From Nocardioides sp. YR527 (GTDB lineage Bacteria > Actinomycetota > Actinomycetes > Propionibacteriales > Nocardioidaceae), in contig NZ_FNFN01000001.1 of NCBI RefSeq assembly GCF_900101045.1, positions 620,001 through 684,000 of the forward strand: a stretch of 64,000 bases of DNA, read 5' to 3'. Within the stretch, counting starts at the first letter, position 1. Each line of letters starts with the position of its first letter. This document shows positions 25,649 through 34,563 of the stretch, one piece after another. Under the pieces are notes generated by a model, which had not been told where the DNA came from, searched no databases, and saw only the letters and a list, made by a program, of their open reading frames with translations. The position numbers were made by a program, and so were the translations under genes.

Positions 25649-27103
25649 TCAGGCAGGGCGGTATGTCGGTCGAAGCGACGGCGGTACGAGGCCGTCCGGA
25701 AGCGGCTTGTCATAGGGGGTGAGCGCGATGATCTCCTCGAACTCCGCTCGGGCCGCGGCGAGCAGCTCCGGTTCGGTCAGCAGGTCGATGGCCGTCGCCG
25801 CCATGACCTTCGCGCCGTGGACCATGCCCTTGTGGGCAGCCGGTGTCTTGCCCTGGGCGACCATCTGCCAGGAGTGCCCGGGCGTGCCGACGATCGCAGT
25901 GCCCGCGCCCATCTGCACGGTGGGGGTCACCCAGCTGACGTCGCCGACGTCTGTCGATCCGGTCATCTGCTGCCGATGCGCCGGCGGCGCGAGCGGCAGT
26001 ACGCCGTCGAAGTAGACGGGGGAGTCGGTAGGCAGCCCGAGCATCCGTTTCATCGACTCCGCGGCGCCGTCCGGGAGCCCCGCCGACAGCACCCGACCGT
26101 ACTCCTGGTCGGCGTCGTCGAAGGGGACTCCGCCGAGCTCCTCGAAGTTCGCCTGCATCCGCTGCTCGAGGACGAGGTTCGGAAGGACCTCGGCGCAGGC
26201 TCCGTCGAACTCGATCTCGATCTCGGTCTCGGTCATGAGCGCCGCGCCCTGCCCTACTTTGACCACCCGCTCGTACAACGTACGCATCTTCGCGACAGTG
26301 GGTGAGCGCACGATGTAGTACAGCTCGGCAGACGGCTGCACGACGTTCGCGGACGGACCGCCCGCGTCGATGAAGGCATAGTGGATTCGGTCGGTGTCCT
26401 CCATGTGCTCGCGCAGGAAGTTCACGCCGACGTTCATGAGCTCGGCGGCATCCAGTGCGCTCCGACCGTGCTGCGGGTTGGCTCCAGCGTGCGAAGGCAG
26501 ACCCCGGAACCGGAAGTACGCCTGCGCGTACGCGAGCGTCTTCCACTGGGAGGCCGACGCCATCGGGGTCGGGTGGTTGGTCACCGCGGCATCCACGTCC
26601 TCGAATGCGCCGCCCGCGACCATGAAGGTCTTGCCGGCCGCACCCTCCTCCGCTGGGCAACCGTAGTAGCGGACGGTTCCCGGAAGCCCCGCCGCAGCGA
26701 GGTGCTGAGCGGTCGCGACCGCGGCGAGAAGGGAGCCTGACCCGAGCAGGTTGTGATGGCAGCCGTGACCGGCCGAGGATCCGCTGTCGGGGTCGGGGCG
26801 GCGCTCGGTGGCACCGGCCTCCTGGCTGAGCGAGGCCAGCGCGTCGTACTCGCCGAGGAATCCGATCACGGGGGATCCCGAACCCCACTCCGCCGTGAAA
26901 GCGGTGGGGACGCCTCCAGCGGCGCGAGTGATCCTCGCGCCGTACTCCTCGGCCGCGGAGATCTGCTTGGCCATCGACGCGTGCTCCTCCCAGCGGAGCT
27001 CGGGCTCAGCCCAGATCTCGTCGCTCAGGCGGGTGAAGCGCGGTGCGAGGTCGTCCACGATCGGAGTGATCGCCGCGATCGAGGTGATTTCTGTTGTCGT
27101 CAT
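25649..27103 (-). CDS. M20-family amidohydrolase (AbgB-like)
   Basis: 484 aa metallo-amidohydrolase. The metal site is seen in SAGHGCHHNLLGSG and the catalytic glutamate in CPAEEGAAGKTFMVAGGAF; further His ligands are in NHPTPMA and near GTPGHSWQMV. The length and motifs match the p-aminobenzoyl-glutamate/N-acyl-amino-acid hydrolase branch. ATG 27103 has GGAG upstream. It follows two membrane-protein genes under a tandem glycine riboswitch, so an N-acyl- or peptidyl-glycine whose cleavage frees glycine is a plausible substrate; that is inference from context only. Confidence 0.85.
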   Translation of the reverse strand: MTTTEITSIAAITPIVDDLAPRFTRLSDEIWAEPELRWEEHASMAKQISAAEEYGARITRAAGGVPTAFTAEWGSGSPVIGFLGEYDALASLSQEAGATERRPDPDSGSSAGHGCHHNLLGSGSLLAAVATAQHLAAAGLPGTVRYYGCPAEEGAAGKTFMVAGGAFEDVDAAVTNHPTPMASASQWKTLAYAQAYFRFRGLPSHAGANPQHGRSALDAAELMNVGVNFLREHMEDTDRIHYAFIDAGGPSANVVQPSAELYYIVRSPTVAKMRTLYERVVKVGQGAALMTETEIEIEFDGACAEVLPNLVLEQRMQANFEELGGVPFDDADQEYGRVLSAGLPDGAAESMKRMLGLPTDSPVYFDGVLPLAPPAHRQQMTGSTDVGDVSWVTPTVQMGAGTAIVGTPGHSWQMVAQGKTPAAHKGMVHGAKVMAATAIDLLTEPELLAAARAEFEEIIALTPYDKPLPDGLVPPSLRPTYRPA

Positions 27104-27126
27104 TGTCTCTTCTCCAGGGTTCGGGG

Positions 27127-27867
27127 TCAGGACGGGTCGGCTGCCGACGGGTCGGCGGTATCGGGGTCGGCCTTCGTGCGACCCGGCAGGAACAGCGCGA
27201 GCAGGATCGTCGCCACGACCGAGACCGCGATGCCGAAGTACGCCATGACCGGGAACAGCGGCGTCAGCAGGAGCTGAACGACCAGGCCCACCACGATCGC
27301 GATCGCGAGGATTCTCGTGTTCGGGTTGGACGCGATCATCTGGACGACGACCGCGCCCATGACGGCCGGCAGGACGAAGGTCTGGACCTGCGCCACCAGT
27401 TCGGGCGGGAACGCGTTCAGCAGCAGGTTGCCGAGGACGCCCACGAAAACGGCGAGGCTCAGCAGATGCGTCGTCGCGGCCCCGCAGATCGCAAGCACCG
27501 CGGCGAGCTGGCCGCGCTTCGTGCCGGGCTTGGCGCCGATCGTCGACTGCGCGACGATCGCGGCGGGCACGAGCTTGTTGCTGATGTTGCCGATCATGAA
27601 CGCCTGATACATGCTCGCGGCTCCCAGGATCGGGAAGTACGAGAACGGTTCGACGAACCACAGGATGCCGAAGACGAGCGCGATCGCCACGACGCCTGCG
27701 GCGACGTCCCCCGGATCGACGCCCAGCTGGATCGAGAGGACCAGCGGGCCTGCGAGCATGAGGCAGAGAGCCGCGATCATCGTGATCCGCCCCCACCGTG
27801 AGGTGGTCGTGTCGAACTGGCTCCAGGCGTCAGCCACCATCGGGCTGGGCGTAGCGAGAGTGCTCAT
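27127..27867 (-). CDS. Multi-membrane protein (probable transporter subunit)
   Basis: 246 aa with about 7 hydrophobic helices. I do not recognise a named family with certainty. Notable segments are YQAFMIGNISNKLVPAAIVAQS and a helix pair ending the protein (FGIAVSVVATILLALFLPG), with an acidic tail. It lies between the DUF5058 gene (32 nt upstream) and the M20 hydrolase (23 nt downstream) on one strand. The pairing of two small membrane proteins suggests a two-component carrier for the hydrolase substrate or product. Confidence 0.75.
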   Translation of the reverse strand: MSTLATPSPMVADAWSQFDTTTSRWGRITMIAALCLMLAGPLVLSIQLGVDPGDVAAGVVAIALVFGILWFVEPFSYFPILGAASMYQAFMIGNISNKLVPAAIVAQSTIGAKPGTKRGQLAAVLAICGAATTHLLSLAVFVGVLGNLLLNAFPPELVAQVQTFVLPAVMGAVVVQMIASNPNTRILAIAIVVGLVVQLLLTPLFPVMAYFGIAVSVVATILLALFLPGRTKADPDTADPSAADPS

Positions 27868-27899
27868 GGTCGCGCTTCCGTTCTGATCGTCGGTGGTGC

Positions 27900-28661
27900 T
27901 CACTGGATGCCTGCGTTCGAGACGACGACGCCGACGGCAATGGCGCCGATCATCGAGAGGCCGAGGCCCCACTCCCTGAGCCAGTTCTGCTTCGCGGCCT
28001 TCGCGGTCCACAGGCAGACGATCATGATCGCGGCGCTCGCCAGGACGACGATCGCAGCAGCCCAGCCGTGCTGGAGCTGCTGGATGCCGAACGTTCCGAA
28101 CGCGCCGAGAAGAGCCGCGGTCGGAATGACCGCCATGGCTCCACCGGTCTTGGCCGCATCGCGCGCCTCGAGCCGGTCGGTTCCGCGCTTGAGCAGAGGC
28201 GTGACGATGAGAGTCACGAGCATCCAACCCGAACCGGCCAGCGCGATGCACAGCATCACCGTTGCGAACGTCTGCTGGGTGTAGCCATCGCCGCCAAGGG
28301 TGGCGCCCTGTGCTCCGGCGGCGATACCTGCCGCACCGACTTCGAACGCAGCCGATCCGATCAGGCCGATACGGGTGAGAACCCCCGGCGTACCGAAGAC
28401 GCTCAGCAGCGTGACGGCGACGAGGACGACGGCCAGCGACGGACCGATCGCGGCGATCGCACCCGCACGGAAGGATCGTGTCACGTCGGCTTCTGTCATC
28501 TCGACGGCCGGCGCGACGCGTTTGACTGCACGGTAGTAGATGGCGGTCTGGACGGCGATGGTGACGAAGACGCCTGCGGCGCACAGCCACAGCACGAGCT
28601 GGTTGGCGGCCGAGAGGATGTCGGTGGAGCTGGGGTCGAGCGAGGTGGAGACGAGGCGCAT
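27900..28661 (-). CDS. DUF5058-type membrane protein
   Basis: 253 aa, about 7 membrane helices. Segments such as AVVLVAVTLLSVFGTPGVLTRIGLIGSAAFE and GGDGYTQQTFATVMLCIAL look like the DUF5058 family. SD AAGGAGC stands 8 nt before ATG 28661. It is the first gene after the tandem glycine riboswitch, 53 nt downstream of the second aptamer, so its expression should respond to glycine. Probable role is transport of glycine or a glycine-containing compound. No direct functional evidence for the family is known to me. Confidence 0.75.
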   Translation of the reverse strand: MRLVSTSLDPSSTDILSAANQLVLWLCAAGVFVTIAVQTAIYYRAVKRVAPAVEMTEADVTRSFRAGAIAAIGPSLAVVLVAVTLLSVFGTPGVLTRIGLIGSAAFEVGAAGIAAGAQGATLGGDGYTQQTFATVMLCIALAGSGWMLVTLIVTPLLKRGTDRLEARDAAKTGGAMAVIPTAALLGAFGTFGIQQLQHGWAAAIVVLASAAIMIVCLWTAKAAKQNWLREWGLGLSMIGAIAVGVVVSNAGIQ

Positions 28662-28713
28662 GGTCGGGCTCCTTCATATGGGTGTGTCGGAAGTCGGACG
28701 GAGTTCCGCTGCC

Positions 28714-28880
28714 CCTCTGTCCATGTGCCTGAGAGCTTCGCGCGGTGCGCTTCCCCCTTCGGCGGGCCCCTCGCAGAGCCTCTCTCCAGAGTTCCCCAGT
28801 CGACGGGTCCTTCTGCCTGAGAGATTGGCGGGTGGCTTGCCCCTTCGGCGTCCGCATCGGATGCGGATCTCTCCCCGGCG
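28714..28880 (-). promoter_or_regulatory. Tandem glycine riboswitch
   Basis: Read on the minus strand, aptamer 1 (about 28880-28806) has GGGGAGAGA, CGCCGAAGGGGCAAG and CTCTCAGGCAGAAGGACC. Aptamer 2 (about 28792-28715) has CTCTGGAGAGAGGC, CGCCGAAGGGGGAAG and CTCTCAGGCACATGGACAGAG, with CTCTG/CAGAG closing its P1 stem. A short linker joins them. These are the conserved cores of the glycine aptamer, in the usual tandem order. It precedes the DUF5058 gene; the expression platform lies between 28714 and 28662 and no clear terminator is seen there, so translational control is likelier. Confidence 0.95.
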
Positions 28881-29100
28881 ACTGCTCGGGCGTCGGCCCG
28901 GAGTGCGCGGCCGGCGTTCGTATTCGGTTGTGGGTCAATAATGGACACTGTCCGATTACGAGCGAAGGTGTCAATGGTTACAGTCATGAAACCGGGCAGC
29001 GGCGCCCGCGCATGCCGGCGCGATGCACAGGCTCTCCCCAATCGCGTCTGACGACGGTAGCCTTCCCAGAACCCGTCATCGTTGACGAAGGAGATCCGGT
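28881..29100. promoter_or_regulatory. Intergenic promoter region between riboswitch operon and GMC gene
   Basis: This gap must hold the promoter of the riboswitch leader (minus) and of the GMC oxidoreductase (plus). An 11-bp palindrome GGACACTGTCC is at 28943-28953. TTGACA is visible on the minus strand near 28970 but no convincing -10 follows at 17 nt. SD AAGGAG stands before 29101. No ORF was recognised. Confidence 0.4.
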
Positions 29101-30684
29101 ATGAGCCAGGAACTGACCAGCGACTACGTGGTGGTGGGGGCGGGTTCGTCAGGTGCTGTGCTCGCGGCGCGCCTCAGCGAGGACCCGAGCGTCCAGGTCA
29201 CCCTGCTGGAGGCGGGACCGCGCGACAAGAGCTTGAACATCCACATCCCGGCGGCGTTCTCGAAGCTCTTCCGGACCGAGCACGACTGGGACTACACCAC
29301 CGAGCCGCAGCCGGCACTCGGCGGCCGGCGGATCTACTGGCCGCGCGGCCGGATGCTCGGCGGCTCGTCCTCGATGAACGCGATGATGTGGGTCAAGGGC
29401 CTCCAGGCCGACTACGAGGAGTGGGGCGCGGCCGCCGGACCCGAGTGGGGCTGGGAGACCGTCAAGAAGACGTACGCGAAGCTCGAGGACGTCGAGGACG
29501 CCACCGCGCTCGACGGCACCGGCGGTCCGATCCGTGTCGAGCGGCAACGCAGCCCCCGTCCCTACACCGAGTCCTTCCTCCAGGCCGCCGAGCAGGCCGG
29601 TTACCGGCGCGGACGGGCCAACGGCCCCAACCCCGAGGCGTACGTCGAGACCATGGTCACCCAGCGCCGTGGCTCCAGGTGGAGCACGGCGTCGGCCTAC
29701 CTCAAGCCCGCCGCCAGACGCGCCAACCTGAAGGTGGTGACCGGCGCCGCGGTGTCTCGGGTGACCTTCGACGGCACCCGCGCGACCGGGGTCGAGGCCG
29801 TCGTCGACGGCGAGCGGACGACCGTCACCGCCCGGCGGGAGGTGATCCTCTCCGGCGGCGCGATCAACACCCCGCAGCTGCTGATGCTCTCCGGGATCGG
29901 ACCTGCCGCGCAGCTGACGGGCCTCGGCATCGATGTCGTCCGCGACGCGAGGGAGGTGGGGGAGAACCTCACCGACCACCTCGTCGCCGGCATCGGCTGG
30001 GAGGTGGAGCAGGGGTCCCTGGCGACCGCGGAGTCGGCGCGTCAGCTGCTCAACTACCTGCTGCGCAGGCGCGGGATGCTCACCTCCAACGTGGGCGAGG
30101 CGTACGGCTTCATCCGCTCGCGCCCCGACCTGGAGGCGCCCGACATCGAGATGATCTTCGCTCCGGTCGGCTTCTTCGACGAGGGTCTGGTGCCGTTCGT
30201 GGGGGAGGCGGTCGTCGCCGGCCCGATCCTCGTCGACCCGGCCAGCCGCGGCCAGGTCACGCTCGCCTCCAAGGACCCGGCCGCCAAGGCGGTCATCGAC
30301 CCGCGCTACCTCTCCGACCCCGACGGCAGGGACCGCGCCGCCATGGTCGAGGGTGTCCGGGTGGCGCTGGAGATCGCCTCCCAGCCCGCGCTCAAGCCGT
30401 TCCTCGGCAGATTCCTGCGCCCCGATGTCCCGGTGGACTCGTCCGCGGAGGAGGTAGCCGACGCGGTCCTGACACGTCACGCGCACACGCTCTACCACCC
30501 GACCGGCACCTGCCGGATGGGCTCGGACGAGGCCAGCGTGGTCGACCCCCGGCTGCGCGTACGCGGCGTCGAAGGCCTCCGGGTCGCCGACGCCTCGGTC
30601 ATGCCCAGGATCGTGCGCGGCCACACCAACGCGCCCGCGATCCTGATCGGCGAGCGCGCCGCGGAGCTGATCACCGGCGACTGA
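29101..30684 (+). CDS. GMC-family FAD-dependent oxidoreductase (choline dehydrogenase-like)
   Basis: 527 aa. The N-terminal FAD dinucleotide motif is [19 protein letters not shown], followed by LEAGP, the GMC signature [20 protein letters not shown], and the second signature [18 protein letters not shown]. The catalytic region has [11 protein letters not shown] and [16 protein letters not shown]. Size and motifs fit alcohol dehydrogenases of the choline dehydrogenase/alkan-1-ol group; the true substrate is unknown. Cytoplasmic or membrane-peripheral; no signal peptide. The next gene, an acyl-CoA ligase 53 nt downstream, suggests oxidation of an alcohol followed by CoA activation of the acid. 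Confidence 0.92.
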   Translation: MSQELTSDYVVVGAGSSGAVLAARLSEDPSVQVTLLEAGPRDKSLNIHIPAAFSKLFRTEHDWDYTTEPQPALGGRRIYWPRGRMLGGSSSMNAMMWVKGLQADYEEWGAAAGPEWGWETVKKTYAKLEDVEDATALDGTGGPIRVERQRSPRPYTESFLQAAEQAGYRRGRANGPNPEAYVETMVTQRRGSRWSTASAYLKPAARRANLKVVTGAAVSRVTFDGTRATGVEAVVDGERTTVTARREVILSGGAINTPQLLMLSGIGPAAQLTGLGIDVVRDAREVGENLTDHLVAGIGWEVEQGSLATAESARQLLNYLLRRRGMLTSNVGEAYGFIRSRPDLEAPDIEMIFAPVGFFDEGLVPFVGEAVVAGPILVDPASRGQVTLASKDPAAKAVIDPRYLSDPDGRDRAAMVEGVRVALEIASQPALKPFLGRFLRPDVPVDSSAEEVADAVLTRHAHTLYHPTGTCRMGSDEASVVDPRLRVRGVEGLRVADASVMPRIVRGHTNAPAILIGERAAELITGD

Positions 30685-30712
30685 CACTCTCGGCCGACCC
30701 TTGGAACCCACC

Positions 30713-30728
30713 CGTGACTCAGGTCACA
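30713..30728. promoter_or_regulatory. Crp/GlxR-like site
   Basis: CGTGACTCAGGTCACA matches TGTGA-N6-TCACA with one mismatch. It ends within the candidate -10 CACACT (30725-30730), 6 nt before the ATG at 30737. A similar 16-mer is at 40443-40458. Confidence 0.5.
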
Positions 30729-30736
30729 CTGGTCTC

Positions 30737-32347
30737 ATGACGGATTCCTACGCTGCCGGAGAGACCACCACCCCGCTGCTGGAGGAGACGATCGGCGCAA
30801 GCTTCGACCGCACCGTCGCCGGATTCGGCGAGCGGGAGGGGTTGGTCGAGGTGGCATCCGGCAGACGCTGGACGTACGCAGAGCTGAGCCGTGACGTCGA
30901 TGCGCTGGCCGTCGGGCTTCGCAAGGCCGGGATCGCGAAGGGCGACCGGGTCGGCATCTGGGCGCCCAACTGCGCGGAGTGGACGCTGACCCAGGTGGCG
31001 ACCGCGAAGATCGGCGCGATCCTGGTGAACATCAACCCGGCCTACCGCACCCACGAGCTGGCGTACGCCTTGACCCAGTCGGGCATCAGGCTGCTGGTCT
31101 CAGCGCCGGCGTTCAAGACGTCGGACTACCGCAGCATGGTGGCCGAGGTGCGCGGCGACTGCGCCGACCTCGAGCAGAGCGTCTTCATCGGCGACCCGGA
31201 GTGGACCGCTCTCCTCGAAGCCGGCGCCGGCGAGCGGCTGGCCGACCACGTCACCTACGAGCTGAGCCCCGAGGACCCGATCAACATCCAGTACACCTCG
31301 GGCACCACCGGCTATCCCAAGGGCGCGACCCTGAGCCACCGCAACATCCTCAACAACGGCTACTTCACCACCGAGACGATCGGTTTCACCGAGAACGACC
31401 GGCTGGCGATCCCGGTGCCCTTCTACCACTGCTTCGGGATGGTGATGGGCAACCTGGGCTGCATCACCCACGGTGCCACGATGGTGATCCCGGGCCCGGC
31501 ATTCGATCCGGCGGCCACGCTGAAGGCGGTCCAGGACGAGCGGTGCACGGCCGTCTACGGCGTACCCACCATGTTCATCGCCATGCAGAACCACCCCGAC
31601 TTCGCGACCTTCGACCTCAGCACGCTGCGCACCGGGATCATGGCGGGCAGCCCGTGCCCGGTCGAGGTGATGAAGCGGTGCGTCAACGAGATGCACATGA
31701 GTGAGGTCTCGATCGCCTATGGGATGACCGAGACCTCGCCGGTCTCGACCCAGACCCGGATGGACGACGATCTCGAGCACCGCACCGCCACCGTCGGCCG
31801 GGTGCACCCGCACGTCGAGGTGCGCGTCGTCGACCCGACCTCCGGCGCGGTGCTGCCCCGGGGCGAGGCGGGCGAGTTCCAGACCCGCGGCTACTCGGTG
31901 ATGCTCGGCTACTGGGCCGACGAGGAGAAGACCCGGGCGGCGATCGACGAGGACGGCTGGATGCACACCGGCGACCTCGCGGTGATGAACGCAGACGGCT
32001 ACTGCAACATCGTCGGCCGGATCAAGGACATGGTCATCCGTGGCGGCGAGAACATCTACCCTCGTGAGATCGAGGAGTTCCTCTACACCCACCCCGACAT
32101 CGAGGACGTCCAGGTCATCGGCGTGCCCGACGAGACCTACGGCGAAGAGCTCTGCGCGTGGGTCCGCCTGCGTCCCGGCGCGGAGCGAATGACGGCCGAG
32201 ACCCTGAAGGCGTACGCGACCGGCAAGCTCGCCCACTACAAGATCCCGCGCTACGTCCTGGTCGTCGAGGAGTTCCCGATGACCGTGACCGGCAAGGTCC
32301 GCAAGGTCGAGATGCGGCAGAAGACCGTCTCCGAGCTCGGGCTCTAG
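30737..32347 (+). CDS. AMP-forming acyl-CoA synthetase (FadD type)
   Basis: 536 aa adenylate-forming ligase that activates a carboxylic acid with ATP and CoA. Core motifs are [18 protein letters not shown] (P-loop/A3), [10 protein letters not shown] (A5), [11 protein letters not shown] (A7), [21 protein letters not shown] (A8) and the A10 lysine in [16 protein letters not shown] 30737 sits directly behind a Crp-like site. It is about 75% similar by eye to the ligase at 54104-55732, a clear paralogue. Substrate range is probably medium/long-chain or branched acids. It ends 12 nt from the convergent anti-sigma gene. Confidence 0.92.
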   Translation: MTDSYAAGETTTPLLEETIGASFDRTVAGFGEREGLVEVASGRRWTYAELSRDVDALAVGLRKAGIAKGDRVGIWAPNCAEWTLTQVATAKIGAILVNINPAYRTHELAYALTQSGIRLLVSAPAFKTSDYRSMVAEVRGDCADLEQSVFIGDPEWTALLEAGAGERLADHVTYELSPEDPINIQYTSGTTGYPKGATLSHRNILNNGYFTTETIGFTENDRLAIPVPFYHCFGMVMGNLGCITHGATMVIPGPAFDPAATLKAVQDERCTAVYGVPTMFIAMQNHPDFATFDLSTLRTGIMAGSPCPVEVMKRCVNEMHMSEVSIAYGMTETSPVSTQTRMDDDLEHRTATVGRVHPHVEVRVVDPTSGAVLPRGEAGEFQTRGYSVMLGYWADEEKTRAAIDEDGWMHTGDLAVMNADGYCNIVGRIKDMVIRGGENIYPREIEEFLYTHPDIEDVQVIGVPDETYGEELCAWVRLRPGAERMTAETLKAYATGKLAHYKIPRYVLVVEEFPMTVTGKVRKVEMRQKTVSELGL

Positions 32348-32359
32348 GAGCTCAGGAGG

Positions 32360-33133
32360 TCAGGTCAGCGAGGCCGCCGCGACCGCGGTGTCCTTGCCGA
32401 CGAGGGTGATCTCGACCCGCTCGACGTCGGTGATCGGCACCGCGGAGGAGGCGTCCAGCCCGAGCGTCTCCCCACCCGACCAGGTCCACGACCCGGCGAC
32501 CGTGCGTGACCCGTCGCGGCCGACCAGCACCAGGTCGTACGTCACCGGCTCACCCTGATAGTCCGAGGACGCCGGCGGGTTCTTCCCGGGCTCGGGCGGG
32601 TAGTGGCAGCTCCAGTTGAGCTTGGTGCCCCACGACGTCGGGGTGACGACGAGCTGGGCCCACATGTCGACGCTGCCCACGGGTCGCAGATCGACGGTGC
32701 GCACGTTCGCACCCGCCGAGCTGGTCGGGGTGACCTGGGCCGAGGGGTCGGCGACCGGCGAGCGGCTGCCGTCGCGACCGATGGCCACGCCACCGATCGC
32801 CGTACCGCCCGCGAGCAGGACGACCGCGGCCGCGACCGCGAAGGCCCGGCGACGCACCCGCGACCTGCGTACGGCTCCGGCCAGCTCTGCCAGCGGCGGC
32901 GCCACCACCTCCGCGGCAGTCTCCTCGAGCAGCTCCTCGGCCTCCTCGCGGGAGAGCGCGCCGAGCAGGCCGGGCATGCCGGCGAGCTCGGCGACGGCGC
33001 CGCGGCACACGCCGCACCCGGTCAGGTGTCGCTCGTAGGCCCGCCGGTCGCTCGGGCTCAAAGCGCCGAGCACGTAGGACGCGTCCCAGTCGGCGTACGT
33101 CTCGTGTGCGGAGGCGTCCAGGTCGTCGTTCAT
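32360..33133 (-). CDS. Anti-sigma factor, zinc-binding (RskA/RslA type)
   Basis: 257 aa. The N-terminal ZAS domain holds H-x3-C-x2-C in YERHLTGCGVCRG (about 35-47), the zinc anti-sigma motif. A membrane helix lies at about 95-115 (RRRAFAVAAAVVLLAGGTAIGG), followed by an extracytoplasmic domain of RskA type. It should hold the ECF factor encoded upstream inactive until released by redox change or proteolysis. ATG 33133 has GGAGG 8 nt upstream and overlaps the stop of a 27-codon mini-ORF. Confidence 0.9.
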   Translation of the reverse strand: MNDDLDASAHETYADWDASYVLGALSPSDRRAYERHLTGCGVCRGAVAELAGMPGLLGALSREEAEELLEETAAEVVAPPLAELAGAVRRSRVRRRAFAVAAAVVLLAGGTAIGGVAIGRDGSRSPVADPSAQVTPTSSAGANVRTVDLRPVGSVDMWAQLVVTPTSWGTKLNWSCHYPPEPGKNPPASSDYQGEPVTYDLVLVGRDGSRTVAGSWTWSGGETLGLDASSAVPITDVERVEITLVGKDTAVAAASLT

Positions 33134-33213
33134 GCCGCCACCTCCGTAGTGCAAGCGCAATGGTACGGACGTGGCGGCCTGAATCCCATGGTCGTTCGCT
33201 GGCGCTCACTCAT
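33130..33213 (-). CDS. Bridging mini-ORF (copy 1), 27 aa
   Basis: Starts MSERQRTTM and ends ACTTEVAA. Its ATG overlaps the sigma-factor stop as ATGA, and its TGA overlaps the anti-sigma ATG as ATGA, so it links the two genes without a gap. A near copy lies at 38555-38641, also between a regulator and its downstream gene. Both copies end with CTACGGAGGTGGC, giving the downstream gene a strong SD. It may be translated as a coupler, or it may only be a repeat carrying a ribosome-binding site. Confidence 0.5.
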   Translation of the reverse strand: MSERQRTTMGFRPPRPYHCACTTEVAA

Positions 33214-33713
33214 GAGGTGACCCCCTTCTCTTGCAGGGCGAGACGCAGGGCTCGCAGACCGTAGTGCAGCCGGGACTTGACCGTGCCGGGCGGGATGTCG
33301 AGCTCGCGGGCGAGCTCGGTGACCGACCGGCCGCCGTAGTAGGCGCCCACCACCACCGCCCGGTGCTCGGGGGAGAGGGCGAGCAGCGCATCGGCGACGA
33401 CCCAGGAGTCGAGCACCGCCTGGGTCTGGTCGGCCCGGCTCTGCTCGGGCGGCGACTCGGCTGCGTACTCCCGCTTCCGGCGCGCGCTGCGCAGGTCGTC
33501 GATGACGAGGTTGCGGGCGGTGGTGAACAGCCAGGCGCGTACGCCCTCGTCGGGCCGCTGCAGCACCTCGGGATGGCGCCAGGCGCGCAACAGCGTCTCC
33601 TGCACCACGTCGCGCGCCTCCTCGGCGTCACCGGTGCGGCGTACGACGTAGCGGTAGAGCGCCTCCGAGTGGGCGTCGTGCACCGCTACGAGCAGCTCGT
33701 CCTCCGCACCCAT
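33210..33713 (-). CDS. ECF RNA polymerase sigma factor (SigK/SigL type)
   Basis: 167 aa. Region 2 reads ARDVVQETLLRAWRHPE...WLFTTARNLVIDDLRSARR; region 4 ends with ELARELDIPPGTVKSRLHYGLRALR. There is no extra domain. ATG 33713 has GGGAGG upstream. It lies 39 nt after the YceI gene and is linked through the mini-ORF to a zinc anti-sigma factor. A SigL-like promoter before YceI (34474-34501) predicts autoregulation of the whole operon. Confidence 0.92.
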   Translation of the reverse strand: MGAEDELLVAVHDAHSEALYRYVVRRTGDAEEARDVVQETLLRAWRHPEVLQRPDEGVRAWLFTTARNLVIDDLRSARRKREYAAESPPEQSRADQTQAVLDSWVVADALLALSPEHRAVVVGAYYGGRSVTELARELDIPPGTVKSRLHYGLRALRLALQEKGVTS

Positions 33714-33752
33714 GTCACCTCCCGCACGCTTCCAGGATCCCAGAGTCCCGGA

Positions 33753-34424
33753 TCAGCCCTTGGCCAGGTCGAGCGAGAACTCGATGCTGCCGGTGTCCTC
33801 GACGCTCACGAAGCCCAGGTTCGGCGCCTCGACACCGAAGTCGGCGAACGTGATCGGCACGCTCCCGACGACCTGCAGGGCGCTGGCGCCGTCACCGCCG
33901 ACCTCGGCGTCCACGGTCACCGACTTCGTCTCGCCGCGCACGGTGAGGTCACCGACGAGCTGGACCTCGGTCGCGCCCTCCTCGAGTGCTGCGGGCTCGG
34001 TCAGCTCGAAGGTGGCCGTCGGGAACTGCTCGGCCTGGATCGCGTTCTCGCGGAAGTAGCCGTCGCGGTTGCCGGAGTCGGTGGCGATCGTCGCGACCTC
34101 GACCTCGATGCTCGCCTCGGTGACCTCGGCGTCGGCGATGGTGACCTCGCCGGTCACGTCCTCGGTGCGGCCGGTGACTGTGACGTCCTCGCCCCGCAGC
34201 ACCTCGTCGACGCGGTAGCCGGCGAAGGAGCCGTCCGAGACGGTCCAGGTGCCGCTGCTGTCCGCGCCGTCGGCAGGCGCGGCCGACGCGCTGAGGCTGG
34301 GCTCGTCCGCAGCCGCGTCCTCGGCCCGGTCCGCGTACCACCCGGGCCCGAAGATCACCGCGACGCCGCCGACCACGACCACTGCCGCACCGATCCCGAC
34401 TGCTGCTTTCGTACGTGTCCGCAC
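33753..34424 (-). CDS. YceI-family secreted/anchored lipocalin-like protein
   Basis: 223 aa. GTG 34424 begins VRTRTKAAVGIGAAVVVVGGVAVIF, a signal anchor. The YceI beta-barrel follows (about 55-220): GTWTVSDGSFAGYRVDEVL, GRTEDVTGEVTIAD, YFRENAIQAEQFPTATFE, and VRGETKSVTVDAE. YceI proteins bind polyisoprenoid or lipid-like ligands. GAGAGG stands before the GTG. It is first in an operon with sigma and anti-sigma genes, so it is probably a target of that stress response. Confidence 0.88.
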   Translation of the reverse strand: MRTRTKAAVGIGAAVVVVGGVAVIFGPGWYADRAEDAAADEPSLSASAAPADGADSSGTWTVSDGSFAGYRVDEVLRGEDVTVTGRTEDVTGEVTIADAEVTEASIEVEVATIATDSGNRDGYFRENAIQAEQFPTATFELTEPAALEEGATEVQLVGDLTVRGETKSVTVDAEVGGDGASALQVVGSVPITFADFGVEAPNLGFVSVEDTGSIEFSLDLAKG

Positions 34425-34473
34425 GCCGTTTCCTCTCGCCTGGAGGCCGGCCCGATGCCGGCCTTCACCCCCT

Positions 34474-34501
34474 ACTACGGAGCGCTGCGCCGAACGGTTC
34501 A
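34474..34501 (-). promoter_or_regulatory. SigL/ECF-type promoter of the YceI-sigma-anti-sigma operon
   Basis: On the minus strand TGAACC (34501-34496), 16 nt, then CGTAGT (34479-34474). This fits the mycobacterial SigL consensus TGAACC-N16-18-CGT. Predicted transcription starts near 34466, about 40 nt before the YceI GTG. Confidence 0.65.
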
Positions 34502-34563
34502 AACGACTTCCAGTGACGGGTGACACAATCGACAGCGCCCTCTCTCGACCCCAAGGAGACCCC

